A stretch of DNA of 62,518 nt from Kutzneria sp036403095 (GTDB lineage: Bacteria; Actinomycetota; Actinomycetes; Mycobacteriales; Pseudonocardiaceae), in NCBI GenBank assembly GCA_036403095.1, contig DASWRQ010000100.1, positions 1-62,518 on the forward strand, given 5' to 3'. The notes below the pieces were generated by a model. That model was given only the letters and a program-made list of their open reading frames with translations. It was not told where the DNA came from and made no database searches. The position numbers were made by a program, and so were the translations under genes. Of the stretch, positions 1-7,382 are shown in pieces. Position 1 is the stretch's first letter. Each line of letters opens with the position of its first letter.

Positions 1-567
1 GTCCGGATCGTCCAGGTCGGCGCCGAACGAGGCGCGCAGGATGCCGACGCCGTCGGCCACGGTGTCGTCCCAGTCCAGTCGGAACTCCCGCTCGGCCGGG
101 TCCAGGAACACCGTCCGCAGCAGGTTCACGCCGACCGCGTAGCACGGGCCCAGGGCCGTGGCCGCCCGGTTGGCCGCGACGACATTGGTCAGCCGGTCCT
201 GGACGTAAGCGGGAGTGGCCGGCCAGCTGTCGATCAGCTGGAGGATGCTCGCCGGAACCTGCTCGCTGCCCCGATTTGCTTGATGCAGCGGGGCGACCGG
301 CCGGGCCAGCTCGTGCAGATACGCCGTGGCTTCCGGGTCCAGGCGCAGCACGGTCGCCAGCGCGTCCAGGACCTGCCCGGACGGATGCTGGTCGCGGCCC
401 TGCTCCAGGCGCATGTAGTAGTCGCTGCTGATGCCGGCCAGCAGCGCCAGCTCCTCCCGGCGCAGCCCCTGCACCCGCCGTCGGCCGCCGCCCGCCGGCA
501 GGCCGACCTCGGCCGGCCGGACCTGCTCACGCCGGGCCCGCAGGTAGTCGCCGAGACGGTTCGTCAC
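1..567 (-). CDS. XRE-family regulator with MmyB-like domain (3' end outside window)
   Basis: DNA-binding transcription factor of the type common in actinomycetes: an N-terminal helix-turn-helix followed by an MmyB-like ligand-binding domain. Reading from a GTG at 567, the first 60 residues hold the HTH with the family signature VQGLRREELALLAGISSDYY and the adjacent RLEQGRD. The following part (EATAYLHELARP, then VQDRLTNVVAANRAA and NLLRTVFLDP) matches the PAS-like MmyB ligand-binding fold. The C-terminus is cut by the window start. It lies 10 bases downstream of a secreted glycosidase on the same strand, so it may be co-transcribed, although such regulators often control a neighbouring SDR or oxidoreductase. 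The ligand is unknown. Confidence 0.85.
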   Translation of the reverse strand, partial: MTNRLGDYLRARREQVRPAEVGLPAGGGRRRVQGLRREELALLAGISSDYYMRLEQGRDQHPSGQVLDALATVLRLDPEATAYLHELARPVAPLHQANRGSEQVPASILQLIDSWPATPAYVQDRLTNVVAANRAATALGPCYAVGVNLLRTVFLDPAEREFRLDWDDTVADGVGILRASFGADLDDPD

Positions 568-577
568 ATTCGGCAGT

Positions 578-1666
578 CTAGAACCCCGCCGCCCGGTAGG
601 CGGAGAAGTCCAGCGGCGGCGCGACGTCGACCTGGTCGCACTGCGGGGTGTTCTCCCGGGTCTTGGGCCACTGGGTCAGGTACAGGATCGGCCGGCCGCT
701 GTCCTTGCTGGCCTTGGCGAAACCGTCCGCGGCCACCGGGTCGTTGTAGAACGACTCGCCGACGATCACCGGCTGGGCGCCGTAGCCCTGCCGGCGTAGC
801 TGCTGGTCGTCGCCGACGAACTGGTTGTACTCGTCGCCGTAGACGTGCAGGTCGAAAACCGGCGGCGGATTGGCGCCGTAGACCTTGGCAACGTTGGGGA
901 TCTGGCCGGGATCGTTGCTGTTGACCGAGAAGCCCACGGTGTCGGCGGTGCCGTACTTGGCGGTGTAGTCCCGCCACAGCTGTTGGTCGTAGCGGACCAC
1001 GATGCTCTGGCCGGTGGACGGCGTCAGCTCGTTGCCCAGGTCGATCCGGTACGGCAGCGCGGCCGCGGTGACGAGATCGTGCACCTTCTGGATGAGCTGC
1101 CAGTTCTCGTCGTACAGGTCCTGCTGCCACGACCGCCAGTCACTGGGATTGCTGGGGTTCTGGGCGTTGAACGCCACCGTCACCTCGGCGAAGCCGGCCG
1201 TCTTCACGCCGGCCAGCAGGTCGCCGAAGTTCTTCAGGTCGGCCGGGGACAGCGTGCCGCCGGTGGAGTCCATCACCGCGCCGCCGCCCGGGCCGTGATG
1301 GTGGAAGACGCCGATGGTCAGCCGGTCCTGGCCGGCCGAGCGCATCTGGCCGAGCTGGAGGCGGATCATGTCCGGGGCCCGGGAGAAGCCGCTGATGACG
1401 TTGTACGGCTCGCGGTAGCAGCCGTTGAGGTAGTAGAAGTCGTAGTTCGAGCCGCCGGCCGACGGCGGCGTCGGGTTGTCCCGGGCGGGCGCAGAGATCG
1501 TGGGCGCGGTCGGCGCAGCAGAGGTCGACTCGGCGGCGAGCGGCGCGGGATCGGCCGGCAGCGGGGCGCTCGCGGGCAGCGGCTGGTCGGCTCCGGCCCG
1601 CACGACCGGGGCCGCGATCGTGGCGGCCAGCAGCACGGACAGGGACAGGATGCGGCCGATTCGCAT
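578..1666 (-). CDS. Secreted clan GH-A-like glycosidase
   Basis: Predicted extracellular carbohydrate-active enzyme of 362 residues. An N-terminal signal peptide (residues 1-25, LLAATIAAPVVRAGA) is followed by a Pro/Ala/Ser-rich linker (about 27-70) and a TIM-barrel-like domain. Two glutamates sit where clan GH-A enzymes carry their acid/base and nucleophile: E213 in DLGNELTPS (the Asn-Glu pair after strand 4) and E304 in PVIVGESFYND (strand 7). Family assignment (cellulase-like GH5/GH39/GH79-type) and substrate cannot be fixed by eye. Start ATG at 1666 gives a clean signal peptide. The downstream regulator begins 10 bases after the stop. Confidence 0.75.
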   Translation of the reverse strand: MRIGRILSLSVLLAATIAAPVVRAGADQPLPASAPLPADPAPLAAESTSAAPTAPTISAPARDNPTPPSAGGSNYDFYYLNGCYREPYNVISGFSRAPDMIRLQLGQMRSAGQDRLTIGVFHHHGPGGGAVMDSTGGTLSPADLKNFGDLLAGVKTAGFAEVTVAFNAQNPSNPSDWRSWQQDLYDENWQLIQKVHDLVTAAALPYRIDLGNELTPSTGQSIVVRYDQQLWRDYTAKYGTADTVGFSVNSNDPGQIPNVAKVYGANPPPVFDLHVYGDEYNQFVGDDQQLRRQGYGAQPVIVGESFYNDPVAADGFAKASKDSGRPILYLTQWPKTRENTPQCDQVDVAPPLDFSAYRAAGF

Positions 1667-1714
1667 GGGCGACCTCCTCCGCGGGGATCACCAGCGTCGC
1701 ACCACCGTCCCAAG

Positions 1715-1736
1715 TGGACCGATGAAGACCGGTCCA
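1715..1736. promoter_or_regulatory. Inverted repeat upstream of secreted glycosidase
   Basis: Arms TGGACCG (1715-1721) and CGGTCCA (1730-1736) are perfect complements around an 8-base spacer. The site lies about 50 bases upstream of the glycosidase start at 1666 and just downstream of the anti-sigma gene, so it could be an operator or a weak hairpin. No T-run follows, which makes an operator the better guess. Confidence 0.35.
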
Positions 1737-1762
1737 ATCCACCCTTACGGGTGATTGCCGGC

Positions 1763-2503
1763 TCAAGCACCGGTCGTGAGCACCGCCCAGACGACCTTGC
1801 CGCCGGTCCAGGTCGGCGCGTATCCCCAGGCCCGGGCGATGACGTCCACGATGTACACGCCCCGGCCGCCGGTCGGCGCGGTGCCGACCACGCGGCGCTC
1901 CGGCGGCGTCGGCGCGGCGTCGCGAACGGCGATCGTGAGGACCCCACGCGACAGGTCCAACCGCAGCCGCGCCGGCGAACGCCCGTGTTGGACCGCGTTC
2001 TCCACGAGCTCGGACGCGACCAGGCAGGCGTCTTCGCGCAACTCGTCGACTCGCCAGGCGGCGCAGGTCTCGTTGACGAAACGCCTCGCCCGGGCCGCGC
2101 TGGCGACGTCGGCCGGCAGCTCCAGGGAGGCATGCTGACGCTCGGGCATCGTGCCCAGCGCCCGGATGGCTTCGGCGACGCCGGCGAAGGTCGGCACCAC
2201 GCGGTCCAAAGCCGTGTGCCGTAACAGTTCGCGCACCGGGCCGTCGGAAACGACCAGCGTCACAAGGATGCCGGGCCACTCGGCCGCTCTCCTGGCCAGC
2301 GTGCCGAAGGCGCCCAGCGCGATCGGCGCGGCGACGGTCACGCGGTCGAGCTCGACGACCACCCCGGACGGCTGGTCGGCCAGGCACTTGAGTAACGCCG
2401 AGCGCAGCTGCTCGACCGTGCGCAGGCCGATCTCGCCCGAGAACCGGACGATCGCGGCGTGTCCACGGTGGGCCACGTCGACCGTGAGCTCGGAACCAGT
2501 CAT
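1763..2503 (-). CDS. STAS-HATPase anti-sigma regulatory protein
   Basis: Two-domain regulator of the sigma-B/partner-switching type, cytoplasmic, 246 residues. Residues 1-105 form an STAS domain (anti-sigma-factor antagonist fold: VDVAHRGHAAIVRFSGEIG, VVVELDRVTV). Residues 120-246 form a GHKL ATPase like RsbW/SpoIIAB, with the N-box ELVENAVQHG and the glycine-rich G-box GGRGVYIVD. Fusing antagonist-like and kinase-like modules in one chain is common in actinomycetes, where many paralogues exist. The cognate sigma factor is not adjacent. It could act as an independent switch kinase; the partner cannot be told from sequence. Confidence 0.85.
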   Translation of the reverse strand: MTGSELTVDVAHRGHAAIVRFSGEIGLRTVEQLRSALLKCLADQPSGVVVELDRVTVAAPIALGAFGTLARRAAEWPGILVTLVVSDGPVRELLRHTALDRVVPTFAGVAEAIRALGTMPERQHASLELPADVASAARARRFVNETCAAWRVDELREDACLVASELVENAVQHGRSPARLRLDLSRGVLTIAVRDAAPTPPERRVVGTAPTGGRGVYIVDVIARAWGYAPTWTGGKVVWAVLTTGA

Positions 2504-2594
2504 GACAGGCGGAGACTACCCGGCGTGCACGGGCCTACACCTGTCCGTTGAGGACCGAGGTTTTGGCCGGGCGCGGACCGGAAAGCCTGCGTGG

Positions 2595-3599
2595 GTGAGA
2601 ATTGCGATGGTCGGCGAGCCCTCGCGGCCGCTCACCGCGCTGACCTCGGCGCTGGCCGCCCACGGACACCAGGTGGTCGTGCACGGCCACGACGAGGTGG
2701 ACGCGGGTCTGGTGGACCGGCTGCGGGAGAGCTGGCGGGCGGAGCCGCCCGAGCTGGTGCATGCCCATTCCTGGCTGTCGGGCATGGCCTGCGCGCTGGC
2801 CGTGGGGGACCGGCCGATCGCCAAGGTGCTGACCGTGCCGACGAGCGTGAGCTTCGACCCGGAGGTGCAGCGGCTGGAACGCCTGGTGTGCCGGCGGGTC
2901 GACCGGGTGCTGGCCGCCGGCGGGGCCCAGGTGCGGCGGCTGACGGCGCTGGGCGTGCCGCGCGGCCAGATCACCGTCGTGCCGCACGGGGTCGATCATG
3001 AGTGGTTCACGCCGTACGGGCCGGCGGCGCCCAAGGGAAACCGCTTTCGGCTGCTCGGCGTCGGAGATCTCGCGGTGTACCACCGGTTCGATCTGATCGT
3101 CAGCGTGCTGCCCGCGCTTGCCGACGTCGAGTTCGTCGTCGCGGGCGGTCCGGTGCGGGGAAATCCCGAGGCGGAGCGGCTGATCCGGTGTGCCCGGCAC
3201 TACGGCGTCGACGACCGGGTGCACCTGCTGGGGCCGGTCGACGACATGCCGGCCCTGTACCGGTCGGCCGACATCGTCACGTGCACACCGGCCCGCAGCA
3301 CGTTCGGCACCATCGCGCTGGAGGCGATGGCCAGCGGCGTGCCGGTGATCGCCTCGGCCGTCGGTGGGCTGGTCGACACCGTCGTGCACGAGGTGACCGG
3401 ACTGCTCGTCGCGCCGCTGCGTCCGGCCGACCTGCTGCGGGCGATCCGCCACCTGCTCGGGGATCTGGCGCTGCGTGAGGCCTACGGCGCGGCCGGCCGT
3501 GATCGCGCATGTGCACGCTACAGCTGGGAGCGGGTGGCCGCGGACACGTCTCGGGCCTACGCTCGCGCCGCGTACGGCATCGCGCCGGCCATGCAGTGA
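2595..3599 (+). CDS. GT4-family glycosyltransferase
   Basis: Cytoplasmic or membrane-peripheral GT-B glycosyltransferase of about 334 residues, expected to transfer a sugar from an NDP-sugar to an unknown acceptor. GTG at 2595 gives the standard GT4 opening (RIAMVGEPS). The mid-protein segment VVPHGVDHEWFTPYG marks the end of the N-terminal Rossmann domain. The C-terminal donor site has the glycan-transferase pattern RSTFGTIALEAMASGVPVIA with a conserved Glu, followed by GGLVDTV and TGLLV. It is divergent from the anti-sigma gene and not in an obvious cell-wall or antibiotic cluster, so the acceptor is unassigned. Confidence 0.85.
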   Translation: MRIAMVGEPSRPLTALTSALAAHGHQVVVHGHDEVDAGLVDRLRESWRAEPPELVHAHSWLSGMACALAVGDRPIAKVLTVPTSVSFDPEVQRLERLVCRRVDRVLAAGGAQVRRLTALGVPRGQITVVPHGVDHEWFTPYGPAAPKGNRFRLLGVGDLAVYHRFDLIVSVLPALADVEFVVAGGPVRGNPEAERLIRCARHYGVDDRVHLLGPVDDMPALYRSADIVTCTPARSTFGTIALEAMASGVPVIASAVGGLVDTVVHEVTGLLVAPLRPADLLRAIRHLLGDLALREAYGAAGRDRACARYSWERVAADTSRAYARAAYGIAPAMQ

Positions 3600-3675
3600 T
3601 CCGCTCGGATTGATCTTGCTCGGGCCGCTGGCGCTGCGGTAGACGTGTACCGCTCGCGTGGGAGAGGAGTCGGTC

Positions 3676-4548
3676 GTGACCAAGGCAGTGACGCTGCTCG
3701 GGACCGGGCTGATGGGGGCCGGCATGGCCCGCAGCCTGCTCCGGGCCGGCTTGGCGGTGACGGTGTGGAACCGCAGCGCGGACAAGGCCCGCCCGCTGGC
3801 CGCCGACGGCGCGACCGTGGCCGACGACCCGGTGTCCGCGGTGGCCGACGCCGACGTCGTGGTGACCATGCTCTTCGACGCCGATTCCGTCGGCGCCGTC
3901 ATGGCCGACGCCATCGGCGCGCTGAAGCCCGGGGCGGTGTGGGCGCAGTGCGCCACCGTCGGACTCGACGGTGTGGAAGCGCTTGCCTCCTTGGCCGCCA
4001 AGCACAACGTGCCTTATGTCGATGCCCCGGTGTTGGGCAGCCGGCAGCCGGCCGAGGACGGCCAGCTGATCGTGCTGGCCGGCGGCGACCCGTCCTTGCG
4101 GGAGACGCTCGCGTCCGTCTTCGACGCGATCGGCGCGCGCACGCTGTGGGTCGGGCCGCGGCCCGGCGACGGGCACCGGCTCAAGCTGGCCGCCAACTCG
4201 TGGGTGCTGTCCCTGACCGCCGGCACCGCGCAGGCCCTCGCGCTGACCCGCAACCTCGGGCTGGACCCGCAGCTGTTCCTGGACCTGATCGCCGGCGGCG
4301 GCCTGGACAGCGGGTATGCGCAGGCCAAGGGCCGGGCGATGATCGCGGGCGAGTTCCCGGCCGCGTTCAGCCTCGACGGCGCCGTCAAGGACGCCGGGCT
4401 GATCGCCGCCGCGCTGCGCGAGGCCGGCGCCGACGACCGGCTGATGACCGCCATTCTGTCGCAGTACGAGACCGCCGCGGCCGCCGGGCACGGCGACAGC
4501 GACATGTCCGCCGTCTTCGTCACCCACGGTCAGGAGGACTCCCGGTGA
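3676..4548 (+). CDS. NAD(P)-dependent beta-hydroxyacid dehydrogenase family protein
   Basis: Oxidoreductase of the 6-phosphogluconate / 3-hydroxyisobutyrate dehydrogenase family, 290 residues. GTG at 3676 is preceded by GGAGAGGAG and opens directly with the nucleotide-binding motif LLGTGLMGAGMA. The substrate-binding signature appears as VDAPVLGSRQPAEDGQL (the family normally has D-APVSGG), and the catalytic Lys region is RLKLAANSW. The C-terminal helical domain is intact (AVKDAGLIAAALREAG). It overlaps the following DinB gene by four bases (GTGA), implying co-translation. It may be an imine reductase-like member rather than a true hydroxyacid dehydrogenase. Confidence 0.85.
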   Translation: MTKAVTLLGTGLMGAGMARSLLRAGLAVTVWNRSADKARPLAADGATVADDPVSAVADADVVVTMLFDADSVGAVMADAIGALKPGAVWAQCATVGLDGVEALASLAAKHNVPYVDAPVLGSRQPAEDGQLIVLAGGDPSLRETLASVFDAIGARTLWVGPRPGDGHRLKLAANSWVLSLTAGTAQALALTRNLGLDPQLFLDLIAGGGLDSGYAQAKGRAMIAGEFPAAFSLDGAVKDAGLIAAALREAGADDRLMTAILSQYETAAAAGHGDSDMSAVFVTHGQEDSR

Positions 4549-5048
4549 ACATCGCCGAGCTGCTCACCGACGGCTTCGGCCGGGTGCACGGTGTCGTGCA
4601 CAAGGTGCTGGACGGGCTCAACGCCGACCAGCTGGCGTGGCGGGTCACCGCCGAGGCCAACACCATCGCCTGGCTGGTGTGGCACCTCACGCGCGTGCAG
4701 GACGACCACGTGTCCGAAGTCGCCGGCGTCCCGCAGGCCTGGGCCGCCGACGGCTGGGCCGACCGCTTCTCGCTGCCGTTCTCGGCGGACGCCACCGGCT
4801 ACGGGCAGGACTCCGACGACGTCGCCGCCGTGCTCGTCGACGCCGACCTGCTGGCCGGCTACTTCGATGCCGTGTACGCGCGGACCATCGCGTACGTCGC
4901 GAAGCTCACCGACGCCGACCTGGACCGGGTCATCGACGACAACTGGGACCCGCCCGTGACGCTCGGTGTGCGCTTGGTGAGCGTGCTCGACGACGACATC
5001 CAACACGCCGGCCAGGCGGCGTTTGTTCGCGGCATTCTGCCCGGTTGA
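4545..5048 (+). CDS. DinB-like (DUF664) protein
   Basis: Four-helix-bundle protein of 167 residues in the DinB/YfiT superfamily; in actinomycetes such proteins are usually metal-binding and often mycothiol-dependent transferases or isomerases. Potential metal ligands are the His in VWHLTRVQDDH (helix 2) and in DDIQHAGQAA (helix 4), spaced as in the family. The GTG start overlaps the stop of the dehydrogenase gene (GTGA at 4545-4548), so the two are translationally coupled and may act on the same substrate. No direct evidence identifies the reaction. Confidence 0.8.
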   Translation: MNIAELLTDGFGRVHGVVHKVLDGLNADQLAWRVTAEANTIAWLVWHLTRVQDDHVSEVAGVPQAWAADGWADRFSLPFSADATGYGQDSDDVAAVLVDADLLAGYFDAVYARTIAYVAKLTDADLDRVIDDNWDPPVTLGVRLVSVLDDDIQHAGQAAFVRGILPG

Positions 5049-5085
5049 CGTTTTGCCCGCATCGCGACCAGGGAATCCCCGCGGC

Positions 5086-5901
5086 ATGGGTAGAGCGACG
5101 CAAGAGGCGCGAGAGGCCGAGACCAGCCGACCGGTGCAGATCATCGGTCGGCTCGGCATGAGTGGTTATGGCGTGGTGCACCTGGTGGTCGCCTGGCTGG
5201 CGGCGCAGGTCGCGTTCGGTGGCGGCGGCGAGGCCGACCAGAAGGGCGCGGTGTCGGCCATCGCCGCGCAGCCGTTCGGCGCGGTGCTGTTGTGGATCCT
5301 GGCCGTCGCCCTGCTCGGCTTCGGCCTGTGGCAGCTGTTGGCCGCTGCGGCCGGCTACCGGTGGATGCAGGACGAGAAGAAGCGATTACGGCGTCGGCTC
5401 GGCGTCGCCGGCCGTGGCGTCGTGGTGCTGGCCCTCGCCGCGTACGCGATCAAGCTGACCGTCTCCGGCGGTGGCAGCTCCGGCAACCAGGGGGAGCAGG
5501 ACGCGACCGCCACCCTGCTGGGCCTGCCCGCGGGACAGGCGCTGGTGGTCGCCGTGGCGGTGGTGATCCTGATCGCCGCCGGGATGATCGCCTACCGCGG
5601 TGCGTCGCGCAAGTTCCTCGAGGACCTGAACCTCGCCAAGCTGCCGCCGAAGACCGGCCGTGTCGTCGAGCTGCTCGGCGTCGTCGGCTACATCGCCAAG
5701 GGGGTCTCCTACGGCGTGATCGGCGTGCTCACCGCCATCGCCGCGATCACCGCAGACCCCTCCAAGACCGGTGGCCTGGACAAGGCGCTGCACACCATGG
5801 CCGAGCAGCCTTTCGGCGTGGCGCTGCTGATCGCCGTGGCCCTCGGCTTCGCCGCCTTCGGCGTCTACTGCTTCGGCGACGCCCGTTGCCGACGAATGTG
5901 A
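5086..5901 (+). CDS. DUF1206 integral membrane protein
   Basis: Membrane protein of 271 residues built from three repeats of a two-helix DUF1206 unit. Each repeat starts with the same pattern: IIGRLGMSGYGVVHLVVAWLA, then LGVAGRGVVVLALAAYAI, then LLGVVGYIAKGVSYGVIGV. The family is actinobacterial and of unknown function. ATG at 5086 is chosen because it begins the cytoplasmic tail just before the first repeat. The tail FGVYCFGDARCRR resembles the family ending. It stands alone, 37 bases after the DinB gene. Confidence 0.85.
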   Translation: MGRATQEAREAETSRPVQIIGRLGMSGYGVVHLVVAWLAAQVAFGGGGEADQKGAVSAIAAQPFGAVLLWILAVALLGFGLWQLLAAAAGYRWMQDEKKRLRRRLGVAGRGVVVLALAAYAIKLTVSGGGSSGNQGEQDATATLLGLPAGQALVVAVAVVILIAAGMIAYRGASRKFLEDLNLAKLPPKTGRVVELLGVVGYIAKGVSYGVIGVLTAIAAITADPSKTGGLDKALHTMAEQPFGVALLIAVALGFAAFGVYCFGDARCRRM

Positions 5902-5923
5902 GCCAGTTCAGGCGACCCCGTTT

Positions 5924-6136
5924 TCAGGCGACGTTGTCGTGCTGGATCTCTTCGTCCACCAGCACCGACACGCAGTCACAGCCGCCGTCCACCGCGCTGC
6001 AGTCCACGATCGCCAGGTGCCGCGTCTGGTCGAGGTCGACGCACAGCAGCTCCGTGCATTCGACGAACTCGATGGTGTGCACGATCAGCGTGCCGTGGCA
6101 GTGGTCCAGGTCCCGAGTGCAGCTGACGCACTCCAT
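5924..6136 (-). CDS. Small Cys-rich protein, putative zinc-binding
   Basis: A 70-residue protein not assignable to a named family. It has eight cysteines and several histidines arranged like metal-binding knuckles: MECVSC at the N-terminus, DLDHCHG, ECTELLC, and a C-terminal GGCDC. This ordering suggests one or two structural zinc sites. ATG at 6136 is preceded by GAGGG at suitable distance (gagggcacaac). Similar short Cys-rich proteins are widespread in actinomycetes. No partner is evident; the gene is convergent with the DUF1206 gene. Confidence 0.65.
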   Translation of the reverse strand: MECVSCTRDLDHCHGTLIVHTIEFVECTELLCVDLDQTRHLAIVDCSAVDGGCDCVSVLVDEEIQHDNVA

Positions 6137-6286
6137 TGTTGTGCCCTCCACGTGATTGTCTCCCACGGGGTTCCTTGCTACCACCGCGAGGCCGCAGAGT
6201 CTCGCACAACGCCCCGGCGTGTCGCCCACAGCCCCCCGGGGCGACCGCCACCCCGACGCCGACGGACCGGAGCTCGGAGTCAGGCG

Positions 6287-6355
6287 TCACTGCCCGTCGA
6301 AGCACAGGCAGAACGGATGGCCCGCCGGATCGAACGATCGAGGCGCCCCCCACAT
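6287..6355 (-). pseudogene. Remnant of a VOC/glyoxalase gene (C-terminal fragment)
   Basis: On the minus strand a 22-codon reading frame ending in TGA at 6289-6287 spells RSFDPAGHPFCLCFDGQ, a very typical C-terminal strand of glyoxalase/bleomycin-resistance (VOC) proteins with the 'DPAGHPFCL' motif. No upstream glyoxalase domain exists: the ku gene ends at 6392, only 37 bases upstream. The fragment looks like the leftover of a VOC gene truncated by a rearrangement that brought in ku. It has no start signal of its own and is probably not expressed usefully. Confidence 0.55.
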
Positions 6356-6391
6356 GCCGGCCGTGCGTGATCTCATGTCCGGAGAACCTGC

Positions 6392-7264
6392 TCAGGCGCT
6401 GCGGGTGGGGCGGCGTTTGGCGGGCGGCTTCTTGTCGACCGCCGCGGGCTTCTTGGCGGCGGGCTTGCGGGACTTGGCCGCGGCGCCGCCACGGCTGGCG
6501 GCCTTGACGCTGGCCTGCAGGGCGCTGATGAGGTCGACGACCTCGGCGGTCTGCTCGACGCCGGGCGGGGTGGTGACCTCCTCGCCCTCGACCTTGGCGT
6601 CGATCAGGTTCTCCAGGGCCTGCCGGTAGCTGTCCTGGTAGCGGTCGGGCTCGAAGACGGGCTCGGCCAGCGAGTCGATGAGCTGCCCGGCCATGGTCAG
6701 CTCCTGCTCCCGAACCTGGGGCGCATCCTGTTGCAGGAAGGCGAAATCGGGGGTCCTGACCTCGTCGGGCCAGAGCATGGTGGACATGGTCAGCACGTCG
6801 TTGTGCACCCGCAGCACGGCGAGCACCTCGCGCTGGCGCAGGGCGACCTTGGCGATGGCGACGTGCCCGGACTTGTGCAGGGCGTCGCGCAGCAGCACGT
6901 ACGGCTTGACGGCGGACTTCTGCGGCTCGAGGTAGTAGGCCTTGTCGAAGAACAGCGGGTCGATGGCGGCCAGCGGCACGAACTCGAGCACGTCGATGGT
7001 CTTCTGGGTGGGCAGCGGCAGGCTGGACAGCTCGGCGTCGGTGAGCACGACCATGCGCCCGTCCTCGAGCTCGTACCCCTTGGCGATCTCGGCGTAGGGC
7101 ACCTCGGCGTCCTCGACCGAGCAAAAGCGCTTGTACTGGATCCGTCCGCCGTCGGCCTCGTGCACCTGCCGCAGCTGGACGCCCTTGTTCTCGGTCGCGG
7201 CGTACAGGTTGATCGGGATCGCGACCAGCCCGAAGGCCACCGTCCCCTTCCACATCGCCCGCAT
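6392..7264 (-). CDS. ku: Bacterial Ku DNA end-binding protein
   Basis: NHEJ end-binding protein of 290 residues. It opens with MRAMWKGTVAFGLVAIPINLY, the hallmark N-terminus of bacterial Ku, and carries the conserved KRFCSVEDAEVPYAEIAKGYE and LEFVPLAAIDPLFFDKAYYL segments of the ring-forming core. The last 40 residues are a Lys/Ala/Pro-rich tail (KSRKPAAKKPAA) that in other Ku proteins binds DNA and aids threading. It would form a homodimer ring on DNA ends and recruit LigD; LigD-type polymerase and ligase genes lie at 35.6-37.7 kb. It is divergent from the aldehyde dehydrogenase gene. Confidence 0.95.
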   Translation of the reverse strand: MRAMWKGTVAFGLVAIPINLYAATENKGVQLRQVHEADGGRIQYKRFCSVEDAEVPYAEIAKGYELEDGRMVVLTDAELSSLPLPTQKTIDVLEFVPLAAIDPLFFDKAYYLEPQKSAVKPYVLLRDALHKSGHVAIAKVALRQREVLAVLRVHNDVLTMSTMLWPDEVRTPDFAFLQQDAPQVREQELTMAGQLIDSLAEPVFEPDRYQDSYRQALENLIDAKVEGEEVTTPPGVEQTAEVVDLISALQASVKAASRGGAAAKSRKPAAKKPAAVDKKPPAKRRPTRSA

Positions 7265-7382
7265 GGTGCTCACCCCTCCGGCCGCTGACCTGGGCTGACG
7301 ACCTGGCGTCCATGGTGAGCGAGATCGGCCGGAAGCGCCAGGTGTGCGGTTTCGGCGGCCCGTCGGACGGGCAACCGCAGTA

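Noticed and set aside
234..530. Arg/Trp-rich frame at the window start
   Set aside because: It is a shadow of the XRE regulator read in another frame; the true product starts at GTG 567.
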